From contig NZ_FQZX01000002.1 of assembly GCF_900142175.1 (NCBI RefSeq), forward strand, positions 62,001 to 126,000: a DNA stretch of 64,000 nt, in the 5' to 3' direction. The notes beneath the pieces were generated by a model, which did not search any database, was not told the DNA's origin, and was given only the letters and a program-made list of their open reading frames with translations. Below are positions 28,079-36,951 of this stretch, in pieces; position 1 is the stretch's first letter; every line of letters starts with the position of its first letter. The translations under genes and the position numbers were made by a program. The DNA is from Maribacter aquivivus (lineage in GTDB: Bacteria > Bacteroidota > Bacteroidia > Flavobacteriales > Flavobacteriaceae).

Positions 28079-29638
28079 ATGATAATGTTTAACAAATTAG
28101 GGAAAATTGGAATTAGAATGTTTTTATTACTATTAATAGTAGGTTGTGGTGGTGATGATGAACCATTGGTAACAGTTGATCCTGAAGTCACGGAAGAAAC
28201 TATTGAGGAAGAGGTTGAAGATGAGATTGATTGTTCTGCAAATTGTTTTCAGTGCGCAGATTCAATTAGTTTAGGAGTAGAAGTTTTAAACCAGATAGCG
28301 GTAGAAGATGAAATTGATTATTTTAAATTTTCCGTAGAACAAGAAGGTGTTTTGGAAATTAATATCAGTGCAACTCCTGAAAATTTAAGGATAACATCGG
28401 ATTTATTAAATAGTGAATGTGAAGAGATATTTAGTGAAACCGCAAATAATACTGGAGAAGGTTATAGTGCTTTATATTTAATTGAGGCTGGAGATTATGT
28501 ATTAAAATTTTCTGACTTTTTTGGAGAGGCTAATAGTAATGATTATTCTTTTTTAGTTAGTCTGAATACAGACGATATATATGAAATTAATAATTCTTGT
28601 GATAATGCGGTGGATGTTTTGATTGATACTGAGATAAATATGGCAATTTATCCTGAAGATGATGTAGATTATTTTAAATTCACGACAGTTGAGTCTGGAG
28701 TAATAAAAATTGACTTATATAATATTCCTGAAAACATTAATTTAGAAACTACATTAAGGTCGTCATCTGATTGTATAGAGTTGATTAAGGAAGTTAATAA
28801 CAATATTGGCGAAGGTCTTTCGCTGTATTATACAGCAGACGCTGGTGATTATGTATTAGAAATAAATGATAGATTTAATGATGAGTTTAATGCTGATTTG
28901 CTGTCATTTATGGTTACTCTAGAAACAAGTGACATTTATGAGATTAATAACTCGTGTACATCAGCAAAAGAAATTTCATTAGATACAGAGATAAAAGCCG
29001 CCATCTATCCAGAGGATGATGTTGATAATTTTAAATTTACCACAACTGAAGAAGGTGTTTTAAAAATAGAGTTATTTAATATTCCTGAAAATATTAATTT
29101 GGATGTTACTTTAAGGTCATTTTCTGATTGTACAGAATTATTAAATGATGTTAATAACGATGTTGGAGAAGGTCTTACGTTGTACTATACTGCAGAAGCT
29201 GGGGATTATGTTTTAGAAATTAATGACCGCTTTAATGACTCATTTAATGTTGATTTATATTCATTTAATGTCTCACTAGATACAAGTGATATTTATGAAA
29301 TTAACAACTCATGCTCTAGTGCTAAAGATATTGAAATCAATACAGAAGTTAACTCGGCGATATATCCAGAAGATGATGTTGATTTTTTTAAATTTACAAT
29401 AACAGAAACTAGTAATGTAGATATTCTTTTTTACAATGTCCCTTATAATATTAATTTAGAAGTTACTCTTAGGTCTTTGCCTGATTGTCTTGAAATAGCA
29501 AAGGAGACAAATAATACTGAAGGTGAAGGACTTTCTTTGACGTCAACATTAGGGCCTGGTGAATATGTTTTGGAAATAAACGATCGATTTAATGACTCAT
29601 TCAACACCAGTTTCTTAAACTTTAAAATAAATTTATAA
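28079..29638 (+). CDS. Lipoprotein with four tandem pre-peptidase (PPC)-like repeats, between parE and parC
   Basis: A 519-residue lipoprotein: signal peptide with lipobox LLLLIVGC (Cys23), an acidic linker (about 26-50), then four copies of a domain of about 115-119 residues. Each has an Asp-Asp-Val-Asp-(Y/N/F)-F-K-F strand, a Gly-Asp-Tyr-Val-Leu strand and a Cys pair (NNSC and SDC), with the last three copies most alike (YPEDDVD, NIPENINL, AGDYVLEINDRFND). The pattern matches bacterial pre-peptidase C-terminal (PPC) jelly-roll domains. No protease domain is attached. It is 56 bases after parE and 70 before parC on the same strand, so it interrupts a usually adjacent pair. The function is unknown; surface display is likely from the acidic sequence after the Cys. 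Confidence 0.75.
   Translation: MIMFNKLGKIGIRMFLLLLIVGCGGDDEPLVTVDPEVTEETIEEEVEDEIDCSANCFQCADSISLGVEVLNQIAVEDEIDYFKFSVEQEGVLEINISATPENLRITSDLLNSECEEIFSETANNTGEGYSALYLIEAGDYVLKFSDFFGEANSNDYSFLVSLNTDDIYEINNSCDNAVDVLIDTEINMAIYPEDDVDYFKFTTVESGVIKIDLYNIPENINLETTLRSSSDCIELIKEVNNNIGEGLSLYYTADAGDYVLEINDRFNDEFNADLLSFMVTLETSDIYEINNSCTSAKEISLDTEIKAAIYPEDDVDNFKFTTTEEGVLKIELFNIPENINLDVTLRSFSDCTELLNDVNNDVGEGLTLYYTAEAGDYVLEINDRFNDSFNVDLYSFNVSLDTSDIYEINNSCSSAKDIEINTEVNSAIYPEDDVDFFKFTITETSNVDILFYNVPYNINLEVTLRSLPDCLEIAKETNNTEGEGLSLTSTLGPGEYVLEINDRFNDSFNTSFLNFKINL
28574..29635 (+). repeat. Tandem coding repeat, 357-bp period, three near copies
   Basis: Units start at GATATATATGAAATTAA-like sequence at 28574, 28931 (GACATTTATGAGATTAA) and 29288 (GATATTTATGAAATTAA), exactly 357 bp (119 codons) apart. 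A more diverged unit precedes them (about 28230-28570). The high conservation of INDRFND and NNSC codons suggests recent duplication. Confidence 0.85.
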
Positions 29639-29708
29639 CTATTAATACCAAAAAGGTAATTGAATTGTATCATTAAAGGTTGTTATACTTAAAATTAGAA
29701 TTGGTTTC

Positions 29709-32354
29709 ATGAGCGAAATGGATGATGAAGGTTTTGAAAAAAAAGAGAATACCGATAATACAGATTCTTCTGAGGCACTGACTAGAGTGTCTGGCATGTA
29801 TAAAGATTGGTTCTTGGATTACGCATCTTACGTAATCTTAGAACGAGCAGTACCTGCTATTGAAGACGGATTTAAACCTGTACAACGACGTATCATGCAT
29901 TCTCTAAAAGAGCTTGATGATGGTCGGTACAACAAAGTAGCTAATGTAGTTGGGCATACTATGCAGTATCATCCACATGGTGATGCAAGTATTGCAGATG
30001 CCATGGTTCAAATTGGTCAGAAAGATCTATTAATAGATACTCAAGGTAACTGGGGTAACATTCTTACCGGTGATAGAGCTGCTGCTTCTAGGTATATAGA
30101 GGCTAGACTTTCTAAATTCGCATTAGAAGTTATATTTAGCCCTAAAATTACCGAGTGGCAAATGTCTTATGATGGTAGAAAAAAAGAGCCTGTAAATCTA
30201 CCTGTTAAATTTCCATTACTATTAGCTCAAGGGGCAGAAGGTATTGCTGTGGGCTTATCCACTAGAGTATTGGCTCATAACTTTATTGAGCTTATTGATG
30301 CTTCTATTAAGCATTTAAAGGGACAGCGATTTAAAATCTATCCCGATTTTCCCACGGCAGGTATTATAGATGTTACAAACTATAATGACGGACTCAGAGG
30401 TGGTAAAATTAGGGTTCGAGCAAAGATATCTCAGTTAGATAAGAACACACTAGTAATCAATGAAATACCTTACGGTACTAATACTGGAAGTTTAATAGAA
30501 TCTATCTTAAAGGCTAATGAAAAAGGCAAGATTAAAATCAAGAAAATTGAGGACAATACTGCTGCAGATGTTGAGATTTTAGTACATCTTCCCTCTGGTA
30601 TTTCCCCAGATAGAACCATCGATGCCTTGTATGCCTTTACAGCGTGCGAGTCTTCTATTTCTCCACTAGGCTGTATTATTGAAGATAATAAGCCTTTGTT
30701 TATTGGGGTCACAGAAATGCTCAGAAGGTCTACAGATTCTACGGTAGAATTATTGAAGCAAGAGCTCGAAATTCAACTTAAAGAACTTGAAGAGCAATGG
30801 CATTTTGCTTCTTTGGAGAGGATTTTTATTGAAAATCGTATCTATCGTGATATTGAGGAAGAGGAGACCTGGGAAGGCGTAATAGCTGCAATTGATAAAG
30901 GTTTAGCACCTTTTACAAAACACCTAAAGCGAGCGGTTACTGAAGAAGATATTACCAGACTTACCGAAATACGTATAAAGAGAATTTCAAAATTCGATTT
31001 AGATAAGGCTCAGCAGCACCTAGAGAGCTTGCAAGAGCGTATTGCAGAGGTGAAGCATCATTTGGCTAATTTGATTGAATTTGCAATAAACTACTTCAAG
31101 AATCTTAAAGAAACCTACGGCAAAGACAGAGGTCGTTTAACCGAAATACGCGTTTTTGATGATATAGAGGCCACTAAAGTGGCTATCAGAAATACTAAGC
31201 TCTATGTAAATAGGGAAGAAGGTTTTGTGGGTACTTCTTTAAAGAAAGATGAATATGTTACCGATTGTAGTGATATAGATGATATCATTATGATAACCAG
31301 TTCTGGTAAGATGATGGTGTCAAAAGTGGATTCCAAAATTTTTGTAGGTAAAGGTATTATCCATGTAGCGGTTTTTAAGAAAAAAGATAAGCGTACTACC
31401 TATAATCTTGTGTATAAAGATGGTAAAGGTGGTGCTACATACATTAAACGTTTTAATGTTACCAGTATAACTAGGGATAGAGAGTATGATTTAACTACCG
31501 GTAAAGCTGGTTCTCAAGTGTTGTATTTTTCTGCCAACCCTAATGGAGAGGCTGAAGTAATAACAGTTTTGCTACGCCAGGTAGGTAGTGTGAAAAAATT
31601 AAAGTGGGATATTGACTTTTCTGATGTCTTGATTAAAGGAAGAGCTTCAAAAGGTAATATTGTAACGAAATACTCTGTTAAGCGCATAGAGTTAAAAGAA
31701 AAAGGTGTGTCTACACTGAAGCCTAGAAAGATTTGGTTTGATGATGTTGTACGTAGATTGAACGTAGATGGGAGAGGAGAATTATTAGGGGAGTTTAAGG
31801 GTGATGATTTACTATTGGTTATTAATCAGAAAGGTATAGCAAAAACGTTTTTACCCGTACTAACTTCTCATTTCGATGACGATATGATTGTATTAGAGAA
31901 ATGGATACCAGAGAAACCTATCTCAGCTATTTATTGGGAAGGTGAAAAAGAACGTTTTTATATTAAAAGGTTTTTGATTGAAAGCGAAAACAAAGAGGAA
32001 TTATTTATTTCAGAGCATCCAAAATCATATTTAGAGCTTGTTTCTACAGACTGGAAACCAATGGTTGAAATTGAGTTTCCTAAGCCTAGAGGTAAAGAAG
32101 CTAAAGAGAATGAATCTGTTGATATTGAAGATTTTATATCGATTAAAGGTATTAAAGCTTTAGGTAATCAATTTATTACGGAAAAGGTTAAAAATATTAA
32201 TCTTCTTGATCCATTGCCATATGAACCAGAGGTTCCAGAAGAAATTGAAAATATTGAAGTTGTAGATGAAGAATCTGTAGCGTCTGGTGATGAAACTGAG
32301 AGTTCTAAAGGTGAAGATGGTGCATCTGCTGATGAGCCAACATTATTTGATTAG
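29709..32354 (+). CDS. parC: DNA topoisomerase IV subunit A
   Basis: An 881-residue type IIA topoisomerase breakage-reunion subunit. It has the quinolone-resistance region (HPHGDASIADAMV), the catalytic tyrosine Tyr129 in AAASRYIEARLS, the GLSTRVLAHNF block, a long coiled-coil (about 400-460) and a C-terminal beta-pinwheel (about 500-790, VGKGIIHVAVFKKKDKRTTY). The classical GyrA box is not seen in the tail, in keeping with ParC. An acidic C-terminal extension (about 835-881) is low complexity. Partner of ParE upstream; 8 bases from mscL. Confidence 0.93.
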   Translation: MSEMDDEGFEKKENTDNTDSSEALTRVSGMYKDWFLDYASYVILERAVPAIEDGFKPVQRRIMHSLKELDDGRYNKVANVVGHTMQYHPHGDASIADAMVQIGQKDLLIDTQGNWGNILTGDRAAASRYIEARLSKFALEVIFSPKITEWQMSYDGRKKEPVNLPVKFPLLLAQGAEGIAVGLSTRVLAHNFIELIDASIKHLKGQRFKIYPDFPTAGIIDVTNYNDGLRGGKIRVRAKISQLDKNTLVINEIPYGTNTGSLIESILKANEKGKIKIKKIEDNTAADVEILVHLPSGISPDRTIDALYAFTACESSISPLGCIIEDNKPLFIGVTEMLRRSTDSTVELLKQELEIQLKELEEQWHFASLERIFIENRIYRDIEEEETWEGVIAAIDKGLAPFTKHLKRAVTEEDITRLTEIRIKRISKFDLDKAQQHLESLQERIAEVKHHLANLIEFAINYFKNLKETYGKDRGRLTEIRVFDDIEATKVAIRNTKLYVNREEGFVGTSLKKDEYVTDCSDIDDIIMITSSGKMMVSKVDSKIFVGKGIIHVAVFKKKDKRTTYNLVYKDGKGGATYIKRFNVTSITRDREYDLTTGKAGSQVLYFSANPNGEAEVITVLLRQVGSVKKLKWDIDFSDVLIKGRASKGNIVTKYSVKRIELKEKGVSTLKPRKIWFDDVVRRLNVDGRGELLGEFKGDDLLLVINQKGIAKTFLPVLTSHFDDDMIVLEKWIPEKPISAIYWEGEKERFYIKRFLIESENKEELFISEHPKSYLELVSTDWKPMVEIEFPKPRGKEAKENESVDIEDFISIKGIKALGNQFITEKVKNINLLDPLPYEPEVPEEIENIEVVDEESVASGDETESSKGEDGASADEPTLFD

Positions 32355-32362
32355 TCGGCATT

Positions 32363-32791
32363 ATGAAAAAAATTTTCGAAGAGTTTAAGAATTTTGCCAT
32401 AAAAGGCAATATGATAGATTTGGCTGTCGGTATCATTATTGGTACAGCATTTAATAAGGTTGTAAGTACAATTGTTTCTGCTGTTATTATGCCTCCACTT
32501 TCTTTATTGACAGACGATGTTAACTTATCAAATAAGAAATGGATCCTTAGAGAGGCGGTAGATTCAGTTGAAGAAGTTGCAATAGGATACGGTGAGCTTA
32601 TTGAGTCGCTCTTAGATTTTGGAATAATAGCTTTTACCATTTTTGTAATGGTGAAATTCATAAATAGGTTTAAAGAAAAATCTGAAGACCCATCAAACAA
32701 AGAAGTTGAAACTCCTAAAAACATAGCTTTGTTATCTAGTATGGAGCAGCTATTGAAAGAGCAAAACGCCATACTTAAAAATGAAAAGTAA
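32363..32791 (+). CDS. mscL: Large-conductance mechanosensitive channel
   Basis: A 142-residue inner-membrane channel beginning KKIFEEFKNFAIKGNMIDLAVGIIIGTAFNKVVSTIV in successive segments, with a first pore helix, a periplasmic loop (about 52-78) and a second helix LLDFGIIAFTIFVMVKFINR, and a C-terminal helix bundle. Opens under membrane tension to release solutes on osmotic downshift. The start lies 8 bases after parC, so it is cotranscribed with the topoisomerase genes. Confidence 0.96.
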   Translation: MKKIFEEFKNFAIKGNMIDLAVGIIIGTAFNKVVSTIVSAVIMPPLSLLTDDVNLSNKKWILREAVDSVEEVAIGYGELIESLLDFGIIAFTIFVMVKFINRFKEKSEDPSNKEVETPKNIALLSSMEQLLKEQNAILKNEK

Positions 32792-32899
32792 TTAAACTGT
32801 TTAATTATTAAGTTATCTTATCGTGAGATAGAAAGTTAAGATTAGACAAATTCAAAGAATAATTGCTTTTATAACTACCTTTACAAAAAATTTTAATTA

Positions 32900-33856
32900 A
32901 TGGATTTCACTAACCCCCTGGTGTATGGCGCACCAGCCTTTATTGCCTTTATTTTATTAGAATTGACCTACAGCAAAACTCATGGAGATGATGATCTTTA
33001 TGATTGGAAAGATTTTGCGGCCAGTAGTGTTATGGGAATTGGATCTGCCATAATTGGTCCTTTATTGAAAGTAATTTTATTAGTTGTTCTTTTTGAATAC
33101 GCTTACGAGTTATTTAACCCTTTGGTTGATGGTGTAAGAACAAATATTATGGGCTATAAGTCGTTCGGCTATGCTTGGTATGTTTGGTTGCTTTGTCAAT
33201 TAGCGGATGATTTTACTTATTATTGGTTTCACAGGGCAAATCATGAAATTCGTATTTTGTGGGCTGCACATATAGTGCATCACTCTTCAGATAATTTTAA
33301 TCTCGGTACTGCTATCCGTAATGGCTGGTTCACCTTATTGTATAAGCCTTTTTTCTATGTTTGGATGCCTATTATTGGTTTTCCTGTAGAAATGGTAGTT
33401 GTATGTTTAGCAATAGAGTCTTTCTGGCAGTTTCAATTACACTCGCAATATGTTCCAAAAATGGGATTCATTGAGAAAATATTTAATACGCATACAATGC
33501 ATCAAGTGCATCACGCTCAGAATGTGGAGTATTTAGATAAGAACCATGGCGGATTTCTAAATTTCTTTGATAAGATTTTTGGTACTTGGAAAGAGTATGA
33601 TGAAAATATTGATGTGAAATTTGGTGTTATTCATGCTCCAAACTCTAATAACCCTATTGTAATTCTTACGCATGAGTTTAAGGATATTTGGGCGGATACT
33701 AAAAAATCAAAAAAACTAAGTCATAAATTGATGTACATATTTGGTCCTCCAGGATGGAGTCATGATGGCAGTACCATGACAGTAAAACAACAGCAGCGAT
33801 TGTCTGAAGAACAAAAACAAGCAAATCCTGGTGTTTCCTTTGATAGACCTAATTAA
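32900..33856 (+). CDS. Sterol desaturase / fatty acid hydroxylase superfamily protein
   Basis: A 318-residue integral membrane protein with about five hydrophobic segments and the di-iron histidine boxes of the superfamily: HRANH, HIVHHSS and MHQVHHAQN, with a further His in HSQYVPK between. Members hydroxylate or desaturate lipids or carotenoids (for example, the crtZ-like and alkylglycerol mono-oxygenase-like groups). The long N-terminal half and LADDFTYYWFHR resemble bacterial members of unknown substrate. Stand-alone gene followed by a strong terminator. Confidence 0.88.
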   Translation: MDFTNPLVYGAPAFIAFILLELTYSKTHGDDDLYDWKDFAASSVMGIGSAIIGPLLKVILLVVLFEYAYELFNPLVDGVRTNIMGYKSFGYAWYVWLLCQLADDFTYYWFHRANHEIRILWAAHIVHHSSDNFNLGTAIRNGWFTLLYKPFFYVWMPIIGFPVEMVVVCLAIESFWQFQLHSQYVPKMGFIEKIFNTHTMHQVHHAQNVEYLDKNHGGFLNFFDKIFGTWKEYDENIDVKFGVIHAPNSNNPIVILTHEFKDIWADTKKSKKLSHKLMYIFGPPGWSHDGSTMTVKQQQRLSEEQKQANPGVSFDRPN

Positions 33857-33912
33857 GGTCTTAAAAGAGCTTAATTAGATTTATGTGACATTCTAGGGTA
33901 AAGGCGATTGCG

Positions 33913-33954
33913 AAAAAAGCTCCAATTAAGCATTTGCTTAATTGGAGCTTTTTT
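33913..33954. terminator. Rho-independent terminator, strong
   Basis: A perfect 19-bp stem (33913-33931 with 33936-33954, core GCTCCAATTAAGC) and ATTT loop, with A6 and T8 on either side, lies 57 bases after the hydroxylase gene. It can act in both directions; the convergent lipoprotein gene ends at 34092. The remaining bases 33955-34091 show nothing else. Confidence 0.92.
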
Positions 33955-34091
33955 TTTCTTTAAAAGACTCAAATATTACGCTGGCTGTATAGAGATGAAA
34001 AGAATATTGTTAATACCTAAAACAATTTCAAAATAGGTTATGGCTAGTATAGTGATATAGCCATTTGGATTAAAGGAGATTTAATAAGTGA

Positions 34092-34469
34092 TTATTTAAT
34101 TTTTATAGCTGTTCCTGTTTTTACAATTAGTTTTTTATTTGGATCCCTTACGGCGCTTTTGTATTGAAAGGTGTATGAAGAGTCAGTTGTGCTAATAATT
34201 TTATATTGAATCGCTGTTTTGCTATGAATGTCTTGTAAAACAAATTCGCAATCATTAAACCAGCGTACCGTGGCACTGTCTATGTTATTTTCATAATAGT
34301 CTACACTATAATCTTCGGTCCTTGTAAATTTCCCCTCTTTTATAGTATCGCCAACTTCATAAGTAAACTTAAAAGACCCAGTTTTATACTTTTTACAATC
34401 ACGTTCAGGTTGGTAACATGAGCAAAGAATTAAGCCTAGAGCAGCTGTTAAAATCAAATTTTTCTTCAT
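34092..34469 (-). CDS. Small conserved lipoprotein
   Basis: A 125-residue lipoprotein with signal peptide and lipobox ILCSC, then YQPERDCKKYKTGSFKFTYEVGD. The mature part is beta-rich (DSATVRWFNDCEFVLQDI) with two Cys that might form a disulfide. It belongs to a flavobacterial family commonly found near the parE/parC region; I recall database entries that carry the name DNA topoisomerase IV for this type, probably by context, and nothing in the sequence supports that. The function is unknown. Confidence 0.7.
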   Translation of the reverse strand: MKKNLILTAALGLILCSCYQPERDCKKYKTGSFKFTYEVGDTIKEGKFTRTEDYSVDYYENNIDSATVRWFNDCEFVLQDIHSKTAIQYKIISTTDSSYTFQYKSAVRDPNKKLIVKTGTAIKIK

Positions 34470-34541
34470 ACTGCAAAATAAAGAAAATAGGAGCGAAGTG
34501 TTTAGAAAAAGGCAATAATAGTTTGTGAATATAAGTAGATT

Positions 34542-34907
34542 TTAAAACTCAGAGTACGTTTTAAAAGTACCGTCAGTATAGAACATTATTATTCGTTCTA
34601 AGCTTTTCTCGTTCTTCTTGTTGGTAGCTTTTGCTAGAGCTTCTTTGTTGTCTTTAGATTCTGGAGTAGGGTTGATTTTAGTTTTAGGAAAAGTTCCGGC
34701 TCCATACAGTAACCATTGTAAATCAACTTCTACAAAAGCTTGGTCAACTTTAATAATAAATTCTAAACTAGGTTTATTTCTTCCGTTTAGTAAATGAGAA
34801 ATGCTAGATCGTTGTACATCAATTAAGTCTGCAAACGCAGCAGATGATAGCTCTTTGTGCGCTAAAATTGTCTTTAATCTTGATAGGAAAGAAGTGGTGT
34901 CTAGCAT
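34542..34907 (-). CDS. XRE-family transcriptional regulator
   Basis: A 121-residue protein with an N-terminal helix-turn-helix (about 5-65): FLSRLKTILAHKELSSAAFADLIDVQRSSISHLLNGRNKPSLEF in successive pieces, typical of XRE/Cro repressors. The C-terminal half (about 75-121) is a charged linker followed by ERIIMFYTDGTFKTYSEF, a short strand-forming end seen in a flavobacterial subfamily. A -7 box and a TGTTTACA half site lie right in front of its start codon, so it may repress itself. The M14 peptidase gene lies divergently about 250 bases away. Confidence 0.88.
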   Translation of the reverse strand: MLDTTSFLSRLKTILAHKELSSAAFADLIDVQRSSISHLLNGRNKPSLEFIIKVDQAFVEVDLQWLLYGAGTFPKTKINPTPESKDNKEALAKATNKKNEKSLERIIMFYTDGTFKTYSEF

Positions 34908-34912
34908 GTTTA

Positions 34913-34920
34913 CAAAGTTA
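34913..34920 (-). promoter_or_regulatory. -7 box (TAACTTTG) close to the XRE start codon
   Basis: On the minus strand TAACTTTG ends only five bases before the ATG, so the transcript would be leaderless or nearly so. The adjoining bases TGTTTACAAAG overlap a half of the palindrome at 35108. Confidence 0.4.
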
Positions 34921-35107
34921 ATGTATTCTTTAATTTCGAATGTAAAAAGGTTATTTTTATACTTATAAATATTAGAAATAATATGAAGTTTACATTTATA
35001 TTAATTAACTCAAACTACTGAATAACAGCAAATTAATAATATTATTAAATTAAAAGTTAAAATTGTAAATTATACTAAAATCATAATGAGCATATCGAAA
35101 CATGTTT

Positions 35108-35125
35108 TGTTTACAATTGTAAACA
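35108..35125. promoter_or_regulatory. Perfect 18-bp palindrome TGTTTACAATTGTAAACA, probable operator
   Basis: A two-fold symmetric 18-bp site, 33 bases before the M14 peptidase ATG and directly upstream of a -7 box. Half-site-like sequences (TGTTTACAAAG at 34908-34917; TTTACATTTA near 34990; TTGTAAATTA near 35063) recur across this gap. No transcript terminator features are attached. The nearby XRE regulator is the likely binder, by inference. Confidence 0.55.
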
Positions 35126-35135
35126 CAGGCTGTAG

Positions 35136-35143
35136 TATTTTTG
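35136..35143 (+). promoter_or_regulatory. -7 box for the M14 peptidase gene (TATTTTTG)
   Basis: TATTTTTG fits TAnnTTTG and ends 14 bases before the ATG. The TTG at 35117-35119, 16 bases upstream, lies inside the palindrome, so a protein bound there would cover the -33 region. Confidence 0.4.
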
Positions 35144-35157
35144 TGTGGTATTAAAGC

Positions 35158-36267
35158 ATGAGTAGAATGAAAGATTTGGATTATAATAAAATAATGGTAC
35201 CTACTATTTCTGGCAGGTATATTAACAATGACCATGTAAATGAGTTTTTAAAAACACTACCGGCTACTTTTAAAATTGATGTAGTTGGAAAATCCGTAAG
35301 AAATGAATCTATAAAAGGTATTACGTTTGGTAGTGGTCCAAATAAAATTTTAATGTGGTCTCAAATGCATGGTAACGAATCTACAACTACTAGAGCGGTC
35401 GTTGATTTAATGAGTTACTTAAAACAAGATATTGCCGAAGTTTTAGAAATTTCTAAATCTTGTACTTTAAAAATTATTCCAATACTAAGTCCTGATGGAG
35501 CTCGAGATTATACCAGGATAAATGCTAACAAAATTGACCTTAATAGAGATGCACAAGATTTATCTCAACCAGAGAGTCGTGTACTAAAAACAGTTTATGA
35601 AAAATTTAAACCTAACTACTGTTTAAATCTACATGATCAGCGTACTATATTTAATGTAGGTGAAACGAGTAAACCTGCAACCGTTTCTTTTTTGGCACCT
35701 GCTTATGATGAAGATAGAAATATTTCGCCATCTAGAAAATTAAGTATGCAGCTTATAGCGGCAATGAATGATAAATTGCAAAAAGTTATTCCTGGTCAGG
35801 TAGGTAGGTATGATGATGGTTTTAATAAGAATTGTGTTGGCGATGCTTTTCAAATGAGAGAAACCCCTACAATATTGTTCGAAGCAGGTCATTATGCGGA
35901 TGATTACGATAGAGATAAAACTAGGATGTTTATTTTTGAGGCTTTATTAAAAGGTATACAGGTAATATCAAAGAATCTTGTTTCAAATTATACGATAGAA
36001 CAATATTTGTCTATTCCTGAGAATGGGAAACAGTTTGTAGATATCTTAATTGTAAATGATAATTATATTGATAATCAGCTTACCAAAAGCGAGCTTATAC
36101 CAATACAGTATAAAGAGGTGTTAAATAATGGCAAAGTTGCGTTTAGACCAGAATTATATCATTTTGAAAAGCAACCCTCAGAGATTTTTGGACATAAGAC
36201 ATTGAACTGCAATGATGAAAATGATATTTTATGGATCAAAGAAAAGGATTTATTGAAGCTACTTTAG
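35158..36267 (+). CDS. M14-family zinc carboxypeptidase-like protein
   Basis: A 369-residue protein whose N-terminal 250 residues carry M14 zinc motifs: H71-G-N-E74 (WSQMHGNEST), the substrate-binding N129-R130 (IDLNRDAQD) and the third zinc ligand H159 (LNLHDQRT); FEAGHYADDYDRD around residue 241 supplies the likely catalytic Glu. There is no signal peptide, so it acts in the cytosol, unlike most secreted carboxypeptidases; such forms act on peptides, cell-wall peptides or acyl-amino acids. An inner ATG at 35167 is also possible as start. The C-terminal 100 residues are of unknown role. Confidence 0.85.
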   Translation: MSRMKDLDYNKIMVPTISGRYINNDHVNEFLKTLPATFKIDVVGKSVRNESIKGITFGSGPNKILMWSQMHGNESTTTRAVVDLMSYLKQDIAEVLEISKSCTLKIIPILSPDGARDYTRINANKIDLNRDAQDLSQPESRVLKTVYEKFKPNYCLNLHDQRTIFNVGETSKPATVSFLAPAYDEDRNISPSRKLSMQLIAAMNDKLQKVIPGQVGRYDDGFNKNCVGDAFQMRETPTILFEAGHYADDYDRDKTRMFIFEALLKGIQVISKNLVSNYTIEQYLSIPENGKQFVDILIVNDNYIDNQLTKSELIPIQYKEVLNNGKVAFRPELYHFEKQPSEIFGHKTLNCNDENDILWIKEKDLLKLL

Positions 36268-36386
36268 TGATATTTATTGTTTTATTTCTTTGAAAATGTA
36301 ATATTGTTTACGTTTTCATTAAAAAAAATGAAGTTTCAATGAATTTAATGTGATTATTTTTTATTTTTGGCAAAAATTTTACAACT

Positions 36387-36866
36387 ATGGGCAAAGTCAA
36401 ATTAGACGAAATAGACCACCAAATTCTAGATATGTTGATTGACAACACTAGAACTCCTTTTACTGATATTGCAAAAAAACTTCTTATATCTGCCGGTACG
36501 GTACATGTAAGAGTTAAGAAAATGGAAGAAGCGGGAATCATAAAAGGTTCATCACTTACTCTAGATTATGTGAAACTTGGTTATGCCTTTATAGCATATG
36601 TAGGTATTTTTCTTGAAAAGACACACCAAACTAAGTTTGTTCTTGAGCGTTTAAACCAAATACCAAACGTTACAATTGCACATATTACAACAGGTAAATT
36701 CAATATTTTCTGTAAAATTAGAGCAAAGGATACTACGCATGCCAAAAATATTATCTTTAAAATAGATGATATCGACGGCATTAGTAGAACAGAAACGATG
36801 ATTTCATTAGAAGAAAGTTTTAATGATAAAAAACGTTTGATGCATACTATTTTTAATGAATTATAA
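36387..36866 (+). CDS. Lrp/AsnC-family transcriptional regulator
   Basis: A 159-residue regulator with an N-terminal winged helix (about 5-55, DEIDHQILDMLIDNTRTPFTDIAKKLLISAGTVHVRVKKMEEAGII in pieces) and a C-terminal RAM/effector domain (about 68-145; VGIFLEKTHQTKFVLERL, HITTGKFNIFCKIRAKD). Family members sense amino acids and regulate their metabolism; the genes controlled here are unknown. A TATTTTTG -7 box lies at 36362-36369, about 17 bases before the ATG. A terminator follows. Confidence 0.93.
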   Translation: MGKVKLDEIDHQILDMLIDNTRTPFTDIAKKLLISAGTVHVRVKKMEEAGIIKGSSLTLDYVKLGYAFIAYVGIFLEKTHQTKFVLERLNQIPNVTIAHITTGKFNIFCKIRAKDTTHAKNIIFKIDDIDGISRTETMISLEESFNDKKRLMHTIFNEL

Positions 36867-36889
36867 TATTAGGTTATTCAACTAACTTA

Positions 36890-36926
36890 AAAAAAGCCCG
36901 GTTATTTTTTATGATTGGGCTTTTTT
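36890..36926 (+). terminator. Rho-independent terminator after the Lrp gene
   Basis: AAAAAAGCCC (36890-36899) pairs with GGGCTTTTTT (36917-36926) across a 17-base loop that itself can add G-T and A-T pairs. It lies 24 bases after the stop and 26 before the next ATG. Confidence 0.8.
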
Positions 36927-36951
36927 GATTTTCAATTTTTAAATTTTCAGA

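Noticed and set aside
34092..34469. DNA topoisomerase IV function for the small lipoprotein near parE/parC
   Set aside because: The protein has only a lipoprotein signal and a small beta-rich domain; none of the topoisomerase motifs occur.
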